In this document: piece after piece, positions 8,902 through 17,918 of the stretch
How positions within the stretch are numbered: position 1 is the stretch's first letter
Layout of the letters: each line of letters begins with the position of its first letter
The notes under the pieces: model-generated
What the model saw: the letters and a program-made list of their open reading frames with translations, nothing else
What the model was told of the DNA's origin: nothing
The model's database searches: none
Position numbers and translations under genes: made by a program
Origin: Planctomycetota bacterium
Lineage (GTDB): Bacteria; Planctomycetota; Phycisphaerae; WQYP01
Assembly: GCA_021831565.1 (NCBI GenBank)
Contig: JAKBMM010000021.1
Location: 1-44,665, forward strand
DNA: 44,665 nt
Reading direction: 5' to 3'

Positions 8902-9009
8902 ATTGCACTCTTCGCTCGCGTTGGCATATTCCTTGTGCCCGGTCCAACCGTCGCGTCGCCTCTTTAATATTTCTAATCCCCGGGGAATAATCGGTCCCGG
9001 CGGCGCTGC

Positions 9010-9128
9010 AACCGTTCTCGCCCGGGGTGTGGCATTTTTTCCGGAGCAGCCGAAGAAGCGGCGCGGCGCCCGGCGCCCGGCGCCCGGCGCGCCGGGATTG
9101 CCAGGTTCCCCACAGGCGCTCCCGAAAA
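9010..9128 (+). repeat. R2 interspersed repeat, copy B
   Basis: This 119-bp direct copy of 8422-8526 differs by one substitution and two added seven-base GC units (about 9068-9081), which look like slippage. Together with copy A it brackets the ribbon-helix-helix gene. The rest of the gap 8902-9162 shows no gene. Confidence 0.9.
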
Positions 9129-9162
9129 GTTGCCGCTCGCCCGTCGCCCCGGACGGTTCGAT

Positions 9163-9855
9163 TTATCTTTCCGATGCGCCATCGCCGGCCGGATCGCGTG
9201 GTTTTCTTATGAAGTCCAGAATCAAAAGGCTCCCCCGGCCCGGATTCCACAGCACCAATTCGCCCGGCATTCCCGCGGCGTCATAATGCAAATATTGAAT
9301 TTGCAGCCGGGCGCCGCCGGCAAAGTTCACGGCGCAGATGTGCAGATGTCCCGCCGGGCCGGCAAAAGTTAGCGTGTAAACATTGCCTGCGGCATCCCGG
9401 CAACGAATTCGTGCTTTATGATTCAAGCGAACCAGGGCATGGACGTTCGCCGTGGCCAGGGCTGGTGCGGTCAATGCCCGGCGCAACTCTCGGCAAAAAA
9501 TGACCGGCAATCGGACGGGCGCTCCGGCGGCTATTTTCAGTATTTGGATCCGGGCGCCCCGCGCCCGCGCATCGAAAATAAGAGTTCCCAGCTCGCTGGC
9601 GCAGGTGAGCCGGAACCGCCGCGCCGCATGGGCGTGCAGCCGGCCAACCATGGTCCACTCCTGATGCCCGAGGCGTAAACTTGCAAAGAACTGCCGGTCG
9701 AATCCGGTGGGAAAGGCCGCCAGCGCCCGGGCCACCGCCCGGCGCTGCGGCGCGGGGACATTTGGCGGCTGGTAGACGGCGGGATGCGGCTGGGAGCAAC
9801 CGCAGACAACGGTCAGTATGCCTATTAGAAACACCGCAGGACAGCCGATTCGCAA
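9163..9855 (-). CDS. small lipoprotein, possibly DUF3261 family
   Basis: This is a 230-residue predicted lipoprotein. I choose a TTG start at 9855 because AAGGAG (9865-9870) lies nine bases before it and translation would begin directly with the signal peptide; a longer frame to 9927 has no such site. The hydrophobic segment PAVFLIGILTVVCGC ends in a plausible lipobox (VCGC). The mature part is beta-rich, with QEWTMVGRLHAHAARRFRLT and, near the end, PGELVLWNPGRGSLLILDF. This resembles the DUF3261 lipoproteins that accompany LolA-like and MMPL genes in aryl-polyene-type clusters. The family call is tentative; the lipoprotein call is firmer. The nearby LolA, MMPL and ligase genes support a role in the same envelope process. 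Confidence 0.55.
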   Translation of the reverse strand: MRIGCPAVFLIGILTVVCGCSQPHPAVYQPPNVPAPQRRAVARALAAFPTGFDRQFFASLRLGHQEWTMVGRLHAHAARRFRLTCASELGTLIFDARARGARIQILKIAAGAPVRLPVIFCRELRRALTAPALATANVHALVRLNHKARIRCRDAAGNVYTLTFAGPAGHLHICAVNFAGGARLQIQYLHYDAAGMPGELVLWNPGRGSLLILDFIRKPRDPAGDGASER

Positions 9856-9958
9856 CCCAAGGCGCTCCTTAGTAAAGCCCGCATTCGCCGATGTGGCGCG
9901 AGGAATTATAACGTGCCCCGGCCGCAACCAGAAGGACTGGGATTTAAGTGCCTGTCAG

Positions 9959-10822
9959 TTATGGCACGGGCGCGCCGGCGGCCCGCTGGCCATGCCGTTC
10001 GTGGCTCTGCCGGATCGCGGAAGGCGCCAGGCCATACATTCGGCGGAACTGCTTGTTAAAGTGGCGTGGGTCCGGCAGGCCCACTTGCCGGGCAATATGG
10101 GCTATCGCCATATCGGTATTCGACAACAGGTGTCGCGCGTATTCAAGTCGTTGCGTGAGCAGGTAACGCGGCATGGTCATACCGAACCGCCGGCGAAATA
10201 GACGCGCCAGATAATTCTGCGAAACGCCCAGACGATCCGCCAGATCCGGGATGGTCAACGGTTCATTGAAATGGCCCGCCATCCACGTCGCCGCCCGCTG
10301 CACCGCGGACCGCCCGTGGCGGCCGCCCTGGTAGCGCGGCGCCGGGGAAAGAAGCGCCTCGGCCAACCACAACATAAAATCCTGAAACATGAACGCGAGG
10401 GCAGCCTGCGCCAGCCGGCCCTCCGGCCTGTGCGGGTCGACGCGCGACCATAATTCAGCGAGCCGCTCCATCCTTTGCCCGCCATGCGCCTGCCGCGGTC
10501 CGAGGGAAAAGTGCCGTGGAAAATAGAGCAGGTTCGTTCGCCGCCGCGCGGGCCGGAAATGCACGCACCAGTGCCAGCCCGGCCGCGGCAGGTCATAACC
10601 ACTGGGCCGGCCGGCGGGACTGAACGTAATGTCGCCGGGAGCGAGTTCGTAAACAACCCCATCTATATTCACCCGACCATAATAATTATGCAGATGCACG
10701 GCATGGGTGGGGGAAAAATATTTATAGGCGAACCCCCTGGCGTCCAAGGGAGCGCGCCCGGCAATGGTCACTTCCGGTATCCACATGGCCGGCCATGCGA
10801 ACCCAGGGGCGGAAATTGCCAT
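9959..10822 (-). CDS. AraC-family transcriptional regulator with cupin-type sensor domain
   Basis: This 287-residue regulator has an N-terminal ligand domain of cupin type: HAVHLHNYYGRVNIDG and PGDITFSPAGRPSGYDL are the two beta-barrel motifs. A C-terminal AraC/XylS domain follows with two helix-turn-helix units (LTIPDLADRLGVSQNYLARLFRR and, about 50 residues on, MAIAHIARQVGLPDPRHFNKQFRR). The start at 10822 has GGAG six bases upstream (10829-10832). It is divergent from the phytanoyl-CoA dioxygenase-like gene at 11087, which it most likely controls. The histidine-rich sensor pocket suggests a sugar or small-metabolite ligand; the identity is not readable. Confidence 0.88.
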   Translation of the reverse strand: MAISAPGFAWPAMWIPEVTIAGRAPLDARGFAYKYFSPTHAVHLHNYYGRVNIDGVVYELAPGDITFSPAGRPSGYDLPRPGWHWCVHFRPARRRTNLLYFPRHFSLGPRQAHGGQRMERLAELWSRVDPHRPEGRLAQAALAFMFQDFMLWLAEALLSPAPRYQGGRHGRSAVQRAATWMAGHFNEPLTIPDLADRLGVSQNYLARLFRRRFGMTMPRYLLTQRLEYARHLLSNTDMAIAHIARQVGLPDPRHFNKQFRRMYGLAPSAIRQSHERHGQRAAGAPVP

Positions 10823-10961
10823 ATTTTTCTCCGATATTCACCCGCCGCGGCACTCCTGCCCGCTGGGCGAATCCTGGGTTTCCGCAATGGCCGGGGCGAG
10901 GACGCACGCCTTCACAGAGAAATCACGCCCGGCGGATCCCCGCGACAACCCCGTATGATTG

Positions 10962-10997
10962 TGTTGAATTTTTACCACATATTGTTGAAAGGTTCAA
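10962..10997. promoter_or_regulatory. candidate AraC operator between divergent genes
   Basis: TGTTGAA occurs twice in direct orientation, at 10962-10968 and 10983-10989, exactly 21 bp apart, which places both on the same helix face. The second overlaps an inverted repeat TTGAA-AGG-TTCAA (10985-10997). AraC-family proteins usually bind such paired direct half-sites. A weak promoter (TTGACG at 10999-11004) follows toward the dioxygenase gene. Confidence 0.4.
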
Positions 10998-11086
10998 ATT
11001 GACGAGTGTTTGCTGGACCGGCTAACGTGAACGGTGTTGCGGGGCGTTTCCGCCAACTATTTCGGAATAATGACAAGGAGAAAAAC

Positions 11087-11893
11087 ATGAGTTCCGGTCC
11101 CCCCGGGTTGACGCAGGAACAAAAGGCGTTCTACCAGAGCAATGGTTACGTGTTATGCCAAGGCATGTTTACCCGCCAGGAAGCCGCGGCTCTGCGCCGT
11201 GAAGCGCACGAATTGGCGCAACGGCTCACGCAGTTTCGCAATATCGAGGTCGTCTGGACGACGGTCCGGCAGACCAATACCGTCGTTCAACATTGCCATG
11301 ATGTACAATTTTATTCGGCGGTCTTCACACGCTTGCTCGTCGATGCCCGTTTTACCGCCGCGGCCCAGTCGATCCTGGGGCCTAACGTGCAGCTCCATCA
11401 CACCAAAATATTCATCAAGCCGCCGGAAAAGGGGGCGCCCTTTCCCATGCACCAGGACTATCCCTACTTTCCGCATCAGAACGATTCCATGATCGCCGCC
11501 ATTATCCATTTTGACGATGCGCCGCTGGAAAAAGGCTGCGTTCGCGTCATTCCCGGCAGTCACAAACTCGGACCACTCCAGGCGGCGGCGGCGGACCATT
11601 CCCTTCCACACGACAAGTACCCCATCGAGAAAGCCACGCCTTGTCCAGCGGAGGCGGGAGATGTGTTGTTCTTCAGCTATTTGACGATTCATGGCTCGGG
11701 CATGAACACCAGCGGCGAGGCGCGTACCACCCTGCTGGTTCAGATGCGCGATCCGCTTGATCCGCCCCTGTCGCACGAGCATAAGTCGCGGGGGCAGGGC
11801 ATGATGCTGGCGGGAGTTGATCCATCGTGCTGTACCACCAAAGTGATTGAGGAATCAGCGGATCAGTCCCCCGTTGCGAATCAGCCGCGGTAA
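11087..11893 (+). CDS. phytanoyl-CoA dioxygenase-family (PhyH) non-haem iron oxygenase
   Basis: This 268-residue protein fits the PhyH branch of Fe(II)/2-oxoglutarate oxygenases. It opens with LTQEQKAFYQSNGYV, the typical start of PhyH proteins. The iron site is MHQDYPYFPH (HxD) and the distal histidine is in FFSYLTIHGSGMN. GCVRVIPGSHKLG is the conserved stretch between them, and the following basic region would bind 2-oxoglutarate (an Arg in ARTTLLVQMRDP). The start at 11087 is set by AAGGAG a few bases upstream. It is divergent from an AraC regulator, so it is probably inducible by the ligand of that regulator. The substrate is unknown; planctomycete PhyH homologues are numerous and varied. 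Confidence 0.85.
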   Translation: MSSGPPGLTQEQKAFYQSNGYVLCQGMFTRQEAAALRREAHELAQRLTQFRNIEVVWTTVRQTNTVVQHCHDVQFYSAVFTRLLVDARFTAAAQSILGPNVQLHHTKIFIKPPEKGAPFPMHQDYPYFPHQNDSMIAAIIHFDDAPLEKGCVRVIPGSHKLGPLQAAAADHSLPHDKYPIEKATPCPAEAGDVLFFSYLTIHGSGMNTSGEARTTLLVQMRDPLDPPLSHEHKSRGQGMMLAGVDPSCCTTKVIEESADQSPVANQPR

Positions 11894-12124
11894 ACAATTT
11901 CCGCACAAGCAAGAAGGTGCGGTGCCAGCGAATAATTGCCTGCTCCGGTCGCCAAGGAAGCACAACCGAAAATACGAACCGGGATCGTAAGCGACCCAGT
12001 TGACACAGACCCCTCTGTGCCCATGCCGCTTGCTGACGCGCACGGCTCCACGGCGCGCCGGGCCGTGGCGGCCGGTTGTGGCCTTTTCCGGGCGGTCTGG
12101 GCGCCCCCGCCGCATCGGAATCAT

Positions 12125-12154
12125 TTAACAGAATCGTTGGAAAAAGCGTAAAAT
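12125..12154 (+). promoter_or_regulatory. sigma-70-like promoter for the PQQ-propeller operon
   Basis: TTAACA (12125-12130), an 18-bp spacer and TAAAAT (12149-12154) form a good promoter. The expected start of transcription, about seven bases downstream, coincides with the ATG at 12162, so the mRNA may be leaderless. The rest of the gap from 11894 holds no gene. Confidence 0.5.
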
Positions 12155-12161
12155 CAAGGGC

Positions 12162-15100
12162 ATGACTCGACCGCGCCGGAATCAATTCGCCACCCCGCTT
12201 CGTCTGGTTCCTGCTGCTGCGCCGGGAACGGTTCGTCCGCCGCGACAATTTCGTTTTGCATCCGCTCTCTTAATTGCGGGCTTGGCGGCATTGGTTTATA
12301 CCGCCGGTCCGCCGGATTCTGCTGCGGTTGTTGTTCATCGGAAATCGGGGCGAGCTGTGCCGCCGGCCACGCTCCCAACCGTGGACCACGGCGGAGCAAC
12401 AGCTTTTTCCCGTGTGCAGGTTAACGACTCCTTCGGCGCGCGCGACATGCTGGATGCCGCCCGGCATCTCATGGACAATGACCGTCCGTTTCCGGCGATA
12501 CGCCTGTACCAGAAAGTTGTCCGAAAATACGGTCGCAAAGTCATCGGAGTCGGCGCCGGCGACTACCGGTCGGTGCGGAGTTATGTCTGGAACCTGCTGC
12601 TCAAGATGCCACCGGTCCGGCATGGCATTTACGATCAGCTTTATGGGCTGCAGGCACAAAACGCCGTGCGAAGCGCGGAGAAAACCGGGCAATTGCGCCC
12701 TTTGCGCACGGTGTGCGAACGTTACTTTCCCTCCACTGCGGCCGCGCGCGGTCTGCGCGTCGCGGCGCGGAAGGAATTTGAGCGGGGTTCTTTCGCCGCC
12801 GCCGCGCGGACATGGCTGCGTCTGTGGAACCATCCCGCCGCGAAAAAATGGCGGCCTCTGCTGCTCGATCATGCGGCATTGGCCGCCTGGCTGGCGGGTG
12901 AAAGGCGCCTGGCCCGGCGGTTGGAGAAACGGTTGGCCCGGCGATTTCCGCAGGCCACGGGAGATATATATGGTCGAAAAATACTGCTGGTCCGGCATTT
13001 GCAACAAGCTCTTGTTCCCGCGCTGTGGGTAAGCCCCCGCGCCTCCTCCCATTTTTGCTGGAATAGTATTCAGGGAAACTTTTCCCGCAATCTGATTCCG
13101 GACACCCGCTCGGTTCCCGGCGCGGTCATGTGGACCAAACCCCTTGACACGCTCCGACCGCCGCCCTTGGCGCCGGGAGAGCCGGCAAACACCTTGGCGC
13201 TGTTTGAGCAGAGAATGGCGGCATTCGGGCTGCGAAGCAACCCTTATTCCGGAAAAATTTCCAACAACATCATGTTTTCGTTTCCAACATGCCGGCGCGG
13301 CGAGCTTTTCGTCGATACCGGATATGAGGTCGAAGCGTTTAATATCGCTTCCGGTTATTCACTCTGGCGGTATCCCGTTCGACATTCGCACGCCGCCGGC
13401 GCTTCCGTCGATCTGGCCGCTTTGGTCATGGGGCTGGACTCCTATTCCTGCAGTCTTTCCGGGAATCGTGTGTATGCCATCACGCACGGCGGTTCCGGGC
13501 CGGCGAATCTGATGGGGCCGCCGTATGGTTTCGGCGGTGTTACGCTCTCCTACGCTCTTATTTGCCTGGGAGAGCGATCCGGCCGGGTCCACTGGCGGGT
13601 TTCAATTGATAAACTGTTTCCACAAAGTCCCGGTGTGCTGATCTGGCCCGCCTGCTCGCCGTTGGTCCGGGGCCGGAGCATTTTTCTACTGATCGTTTCC
13701 ACCCGCCAACCTGGCGGGCAGAACCGGCTTTCACTTGTTCGACTCGACGCCCGGACCGGTCAAACCGTTTGGCGGCATTATCTTTGTACTCTCAACGGTA
13801 CGAGCTACTTCCACGAACCGGTGGATATTGTGCCGGCCATGGCCACGGGCATGATTTATTTTTCCACCGGGCAGGGCGGTATCCTGGCCGTCCATGCCGG
13901 CTCCGGTCGCATCGCGTGGCTGCGGCTGACCCCTGCCGCGCACGCGCCCTTCAAAACAATGTATTGGGACGGGTTGCAGCACCGAATCCTGCCATGGAAG
14001 GTCAATCCGCCGCTGGTCTACAAGAACCTGCTGATCACGCAGGACTCTTTTTCTCCGCTCCGCGCGCACATCGACGTATGGGATCGTTGGACGGGGCGTT
14101 TGCTGGAATCATTCTCGTCCGGCCGTTTGGATCACGCCTACCTGGTGCTGGGCGCTATGGGAGGCGATTTGTACACCGTGGGTCAAAAAGTTCAGGCGAT
14201 TAACCTGCGCTCGGGTCGCGTGCAGTGGAGCAGTCGTCGTATCGCCGCGGCAGGACAACTGGCGGCCAGACCGTTTCTTACTCGCAGGTTCGTTTATCTG
14301 CCGCTGAACAAGGGGCTGCTTCGCATTGCTACGCGAAACGGCCGCAATCAGCCACTGATTTCCTGGCCGCGCGCCGGACGGCATGCGCCCGGCGGTCCCG
14401 GCAATCTTCTGGTGACGCCGCATCAGCTTGTTGTCGTTAACGACAGCGCCATCATTGATTACGCCCGCTGGCGCGACGTCCTGGCCTATCTGCAGGCGCA
14501 AATCCGCGCTCGACCGGATAAACCGCAGCCCTATTTTTCCCTGGCCGAGGCGGCCTTCCGCACCATTCATTACCGTCTGGCTCAAAATATGATGGGCCGG
14601 GCCGCCCGGCTTACCGTCCGAGGCGCCACCGCGGATGCCGCGCTGCGCAACCGGATATTCAACGTGTGCCTGCGTTTTGGACGCCGGCTGGAGAATATTT
14701 CCAACCCGCTGTCCGCCGGGGCGTTGTTCTATTTTCAGCAGGCCCGCCGGACGGCTGGAGATCCCATCCAGCAGGCGCGGTGGCGAATCAGCACGGCCCG
14801 GTATTACCTTCGCCACCTTGCACCGGTCCCGGCCTTGAAATTGTTGGAACAAATTCTTGCCCGGCGTTCCTTCCGCCACGCGCCGTTCACGCATGCCGGC
14901 AATACCATGCCGGCCGGAATGGCGGCGGCCCATGTCATTGCGCATGACGTGATCGGCCGTTTCGGTCGCAAGACTTACGCAGGGTACGAAGTTGCAGCGC
15001 GTACCTTGCTGGCGCAAGCGCGGGCCGTCCACAGTTGGCCGCTGCTGGAACGTGTGGTGCATCGCTATCCCAACAGCGTCGCCGGCCGGCAGGCCGCCAG

Positions 15101-16829
15101 ACGATTGGCCCGGAACCTGGCTCGCCACAGCCGGTGGCGCAAGGAACTGGCGATATTGTTATGGCTGCGTGAACATACCACCGCCCGTGCGGACAAAGCT
15201 CGCCTGCTGGCCGCGCTGGTTCAGAACATGATGAGCCTGGGCCATTGGAATCAGGCCCTGGCGCTGGCGCGCCGCGGGGTACGTCTGTATCCGGCGCCGC
15301 GGCCGGCCGGCCGGATGCCGGATTTCCACGCACTGCGGGCGTCCGTCGTCAAAGCCGCGCCGGCAGGGGCGCTGGCGCGCCTGGCCGTATTGAATTTCTC
15401 AACCACCAATCATTTAACTCTTGCTTCGCCTATTGCCGGTTCGCTGCTTACGCCGGTTGATCCCGATCCGGCGTATCATCGTTACGGAAGATTCCTGGTA
15501 AGCCGCAGCCACGGAACGGGGGTGCAACTGACCTGCCGGGGAGCGGGCAGCGGCGCCGTGCAATGGACCGTTGCCATTCCCCATGTGGTTCGATTGGCAT
15601 TGCTGGGTTATGAAAACCATGCGATTCTGCTGGCCTCGGCCCACTCGGTTTTTGCCATTTCCACCGCCACGGGCCAAACCATCTGGACCACTCATCTTCG
15701 CGCGCTGCTCGGCCGCCACCCCCCACCGGCAAAATTCCACGCGACGGCCATCCCTCCCATGTTGGTCAACGGCGGCGTGCGGGTATTCCCGCCGATGCCC
15801 GCCGTGATGTTCCAGGGAAATATGCCATTTGCGGCCGGATCGGCCTTTGTCCAGCAGCGGATTCTGGCGCAGAAACTGGCTTGGCGGCTCCAGCAAAAAC
15901 TTGGCGCAACGGAATTCCGGCTGGTCAAGCTTTTCCCCGGAGAGTTCATCATCGCGGCCGGCGGCAAGGTGATGCTTTACGATGCGGCGACCGGCAAGGC
16001 CCGCTGGCGCCAATCCGTCGACATCGCTCCGTTGGGCACGCTTACGTCGATCGTCCGCACCGGCGCTTCCTTCGCCTTGGCCCTGAATTCGCCGATTACG
16101 GTCTTGGCGCTGCTTGATCGGGCCAACGGGCATCTCTGGAGGATCATGCGCTTTGGCGCGCGTAACGATTTGTTCTGGCTCGGCCGCGGAGTGACCGGCA
16201 CGATTTACCTTTCCGGCATAAAGGCTCTCTACGCCTGCCGTCCGTCTGGCGGTTTGACCATTCCGATCTGGAGCCGGCGCGACTTGGACGATCCGTCCCC
16301 GCTGGCCACGCAATGGTCGCTGGATGGTTTAATCGTTCCAACGGCGCATGGAATTATGTGTTTGGATGATTCCACGGGCCGCACCCGCTGGCGTCGCCAC
16401 AGTATTTCCGCCTCCGTATCCGCGGCGGCGCCGCGTACCATTACCACATTTGTGAATCAGGATACACTGGTGGTGATGACCCCGACCAGCCTGCTGGCTT
16501 ATTCCACCCGCCGCGGGCGCATTCGCTGGAAGGCGGAATTTGTCGCGGCGCAAACTCCACCGCTCCTCCAGGCCCGACTGGGTGATCCCGATATTGCCAT
16601 ACAGGCCGTCGGTCCGCTGGACGGCGTCCCCGCCACGGCGTATCTGTATCTGGTGGATCAGGCCGATCGGCGGGGCCGGCTTGATAACGGATCGCTGGTT
16701 CTCGCGCAGCGGTTGATCCGTTCGCACCATGAATCCAACGGTCCGCATATCGCGCATTGGCTGCTGGTCAATCACGGCGTCGTTTTTGAAGTTAGCGGAA
16801 ATATCTTCCGGTGCCATCTGTCTGATTAG
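12162..16829 (+). CDS. giant membrane-anchored double PQQ-like beta-propeller protein
   Basis: This 1555-residue protein has one N-terminal membrane or signal segment (about residues 31-49), then an alpha-helical TPR-like stretch (about 95-280), a first PQQ-like propeller (about 370-740), a second helical repeat stretch (about 790-1090) and a second propeller (about 1110-1530). Blade signatures of the form 'TG..W' recur: ARTGQTVWRHYL, SGRIAWLRL, RSGRVQWSS, ATGQTIWTTHL, ATGKARWRQS and STGRTRWRRHS. These are docking motifs of PQQ-like/BamB-like propellers and do not by themselves show that PQQ is bound; no dehydrogenase active-site Asp or Cys-Cys pair was noticed. It probably works in the periplasm as a scaffold or sensor. 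It starts an operon with a membrane protein (19 bp on) and a haem-motif kinase. Confidence 0.8.
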   Translation: MTRPRRNQFATPLRLVPAAAPGTVRPPRQFRFASALLIAGLAALVYTAGPPDSAAVVVHRKSGRAVPPATLPTVDHGGATAFSRVQVNDSFGARDMLDAARHLMDNDRPFPAIRLYQKVVRKYGRKVIGVGAGDYRSVRSYVWNLLLKMPPVRHGIYDQLYGLQAQNAVRSAEKTGQLRPLRTVCERYFPSTAAARGLRVAARKEFERGSFAAAARTWLRLWNHPAAKKWRPLLLDHAALAAWLAGERRLARRLEKRLARRFPQATGDIYGRKILLVRHLQQALVPALWVSPRASSHFCWNSIQGNFSRNLIPDTRSVPGAVMWTKPLDTLRPPPLAPGEPANTLALFEQRMAAFGLRSNPYSGKISNNIMFSFPTCRRGELFVDTGYEVEAFNIASGYSLWRYPVRHSHAAGASVDLAALVMGLDSYSCSLSGNRVYAITHGGSGPANLMGPPYGFGGVTLSYALICLGERSGRVHWRVSIDKLFPQSPGVLIWPACSPLVRGRSIFLLIVSTRQPGGQNRLSLVRLDARTGQTVWRHYLCTLNGTSYFHEPVDIVPAMATGMIYFSTGQGGILAVHAGSGRIAWLRLTPAAHAPFKTMYWDGLQHRILPWKVNPPLVYKNLLITQDSFSPLRAHIDVWDRWTGRLLESFSSGRLDHAYLVLGAMGGDLYTVGQKVQAINLRSGRVQWSSRRIAAAGQLAARPFLTRRFVYLPLNKGLLRIATRNGRNQPLISWPRAGRHAPGGPGNLLVTPHQLVVVNDSAIIDYARWRDVLAYLQAQIRARPDKPQPYFSLAEAAFRTIHYRLAQNMMGRAARLTVRGATADAALRNRIFNVCLRFGRRLENISNPLSAGALFYFQQARRTAGDPIQQARWRISTARYYLRHLAPVPALKLLEQILARRSFRHAPFTHAGNTMPAGMAAAHVIAHDVIGRFGRKTYAGYEVAARTLLAQARAVHSWPLLERVVHRYPNSVAGRQAARRLARNLARHSRWRKELAILLWLREHTTARADKARLLAALVQNMMSLGHWNQALALARRGVRLYPAPRPAGRMPDFHALRASVVKAAPAGALARLAVLNFSTTNHLTLASPIAGSLLTPVDPDPAYHRYGRFLVSRSHGTGVQLTCRGAGSGAVQWTVAIPHVVRLALLGYENHAILLASAHSVFAISTATGQTIWTTHLRALLGRHPPPAKFHATAIPPMLVNGGVRVFPPMPAVMFQGNMPFAAGSAFVQQRILAQKLAWRLQQKLGATEFRLVKLFPGEFIIAAGGKVMLYDAATGKARWRQSVDIAPLGTLTSIVRTGASFALALNSPITVLALLDRANGHLWRIMRFGARNDLFWLGRGVTGTIYLSGIKALYACRPSGGLTIPIWSRRDLDDPSPLATQWSLDGLIVPTAHGIMCLDDSTGRTRWRRHSISASVSAAAPRTITTFVNQDTLVVMTPTSLLAYSTRRGRIRWKAEFVAAQTPPLLQARLGDPDIAIQAVGPLDGVPATAYLYLVDQADRRGRLDNGSLVLAQRLIRSHHESNGPHIAHWLLVNHGVVFEVSGNIFRCHLSD

Positions 16830-16848
16830 CTTTTTGATAAGGGTTTCC

Positions 16849-17904
16849 ATGATCGAACCAATTTTCCCAAACTCTCCGCCGGATTCGGCAGCGTCCTCGT
16901 CCGGCGCTCCAAGCGAACCGCGTCATTCGGCTGGGATGGCGTTTCTGCGGCAGATTCGTTTTCTGGCGGCGATAATTCTCTCCGCCGCCGTGTTTATCTG
17001 GGTTGGCGGGCATACGGTGGCCTCACCCAACGTCGATGGAACGGTAGCCCTGGCGTGGGGACCGGCGGTTTCGCTCGGTGCGGAGGTCGCCATGCTCGGC
17101 GCGCTGATTTTCACTTTCGTTCTAAGCTCGCTGATTGTTTGGCCGGATACACCGCACGCGGGCCTTTTCACGGCCTGCATCGGATTGGCGGCGCTGGCGG
17201 TTCGCTGGGGCGGCGTTCACAAGCTGCTCGTGAACCATTACGCCGATATGCCCGTGATGTTCCATGCACTCGTCCTCCAGTGCCTTTTTTGGGTTATTTT
17301 TGTGCTTCTCGGAGAAATCTGCTGCCGCTTTTTTTATCGCCGGCTGGGACGTTCGCGGCATTGGCCGGGATTGCTCGGCCTGCCCTGGCCGCCGCCCTGG
17401 GAATCGCCCGTATGGCAATTGCCGGCCTATCCGTCCGCGGCTATCGCGCTGTGCGGTCGCAAGCCGGCCTCCAATAATCCCGTCGTACCGGGACTTCGCC
17501 GCCTGGCCGATCATATCGCCGGCTTGCTTCTCACCGGCCTGGCCGCCGCCCTGGGGCTGGCGCTTCTGCTTAAATCGCAGGATTCCGGCCAGGTTCTCTT
17601 CGCCTGTTTCATCTCTTTTGCAGCCGGAGGCTTTGTCGCCGGCATGGCTGTTCCGCTGGCCGGCGACTGGTCCATCTGGCTTGCCGTACCGGCGACCGCG
17701 CTGGTTGGTTATTGGATCGCCGCCGCGGGCACGGCTGCATTTCCGGGCCAGGTTCCCCTGCTGCACGGCTCGCCGGTATACCTGGCGCGGGGATTACCGG
17801 TGTATTATGTTTCCGCCGGTTGGGCCGGAGCCATGACCGGATTCTATACCGCTCTGCGAGTCCATTATCGGCAGCGGTTCGACCAGTTTTTTTCCAACGC
17901 CTGA
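16849..17904 (+). CDS. polytopic inner-membrane protein of unknown function
   Basis: This 351-residue protein has a polar, Pro/Ser-rich N-terminus (about 30 residues), then roughly eight hydrophobic segments, for example FLAAIILSAAVFIWVGG, LGALIFTFVLSSLIVW, CLFWVIFVLLG and AVPATALVGYWIAAAG. I do not recognise a family. There is a basic soluble loop around residues 160-220 that includes CCRFFYRRLGRSRHW. The start at 16849 is preceded by AAGGG five bases upstream; an earlier in-frame start at 16729 would overlap the preceding gene. The gene lies between the PQQ-propeller protein and the histidine kinase with gaps of 19 and 14 bp, so the three are probably co-transcribed, and this protein may link periplasmic sensing to the kinase. 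Confidence 0.75.
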   Translation: MIEPIFPNSPPDSAASSSGAPSEPRHSAGMAFLRQIRFLAAIILSAAVFIWVGGHTVASPNVDGTVALAWGPAVSLGAEVAMLGALIFTFVLSSLIVWPDTPHAGLFTACIGLAALAVRWGGVHKLLVNHYADMPVMFHALVLQCLFWVIFVLLGEICCRFFYRRLGRSRHWPGLLGLPWPPPWESPVWQLPAYPSAAIALCGRKPASNNPVVPGLRRLADHIAGLLLTGLAAALGLALLLKSQDSGQVLFACFISFAAGGFVAGMAVPLAGDWSIWLAVPATALVGYWIAAAGTAAFPGQVPLLHGSPVYLARGLPVYYVSAGWAGAMTGFYTALRVHYRQRFDQFFSNA

Positions 17905-17918
17905 AAAGACCACTGCGG

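Noticed and set aside
3845-9855. Complete aryl-polyene biosynthetic cluster
   Set aside because: Only transport-type and ligase genes are present; no ketosynthase, ketoreductase, dehydratase or acyl carrier protein gene occurs in the window.
14109-16313. Two antisense frames of about 300-340 codons inside the propeller gene
   Set aside because: They lie opposite the conserved PQQ-like blades, and their translations look random and basic.
12162-16829. PQQ-dependent alcohol or methanol dehydrogenase
   Set aside because: The propeller motifs are structural only; I found no disulfide Cys pair or catalytic Asp context, and two propellers with TPR-like stretches do not fit the enzyme layout.
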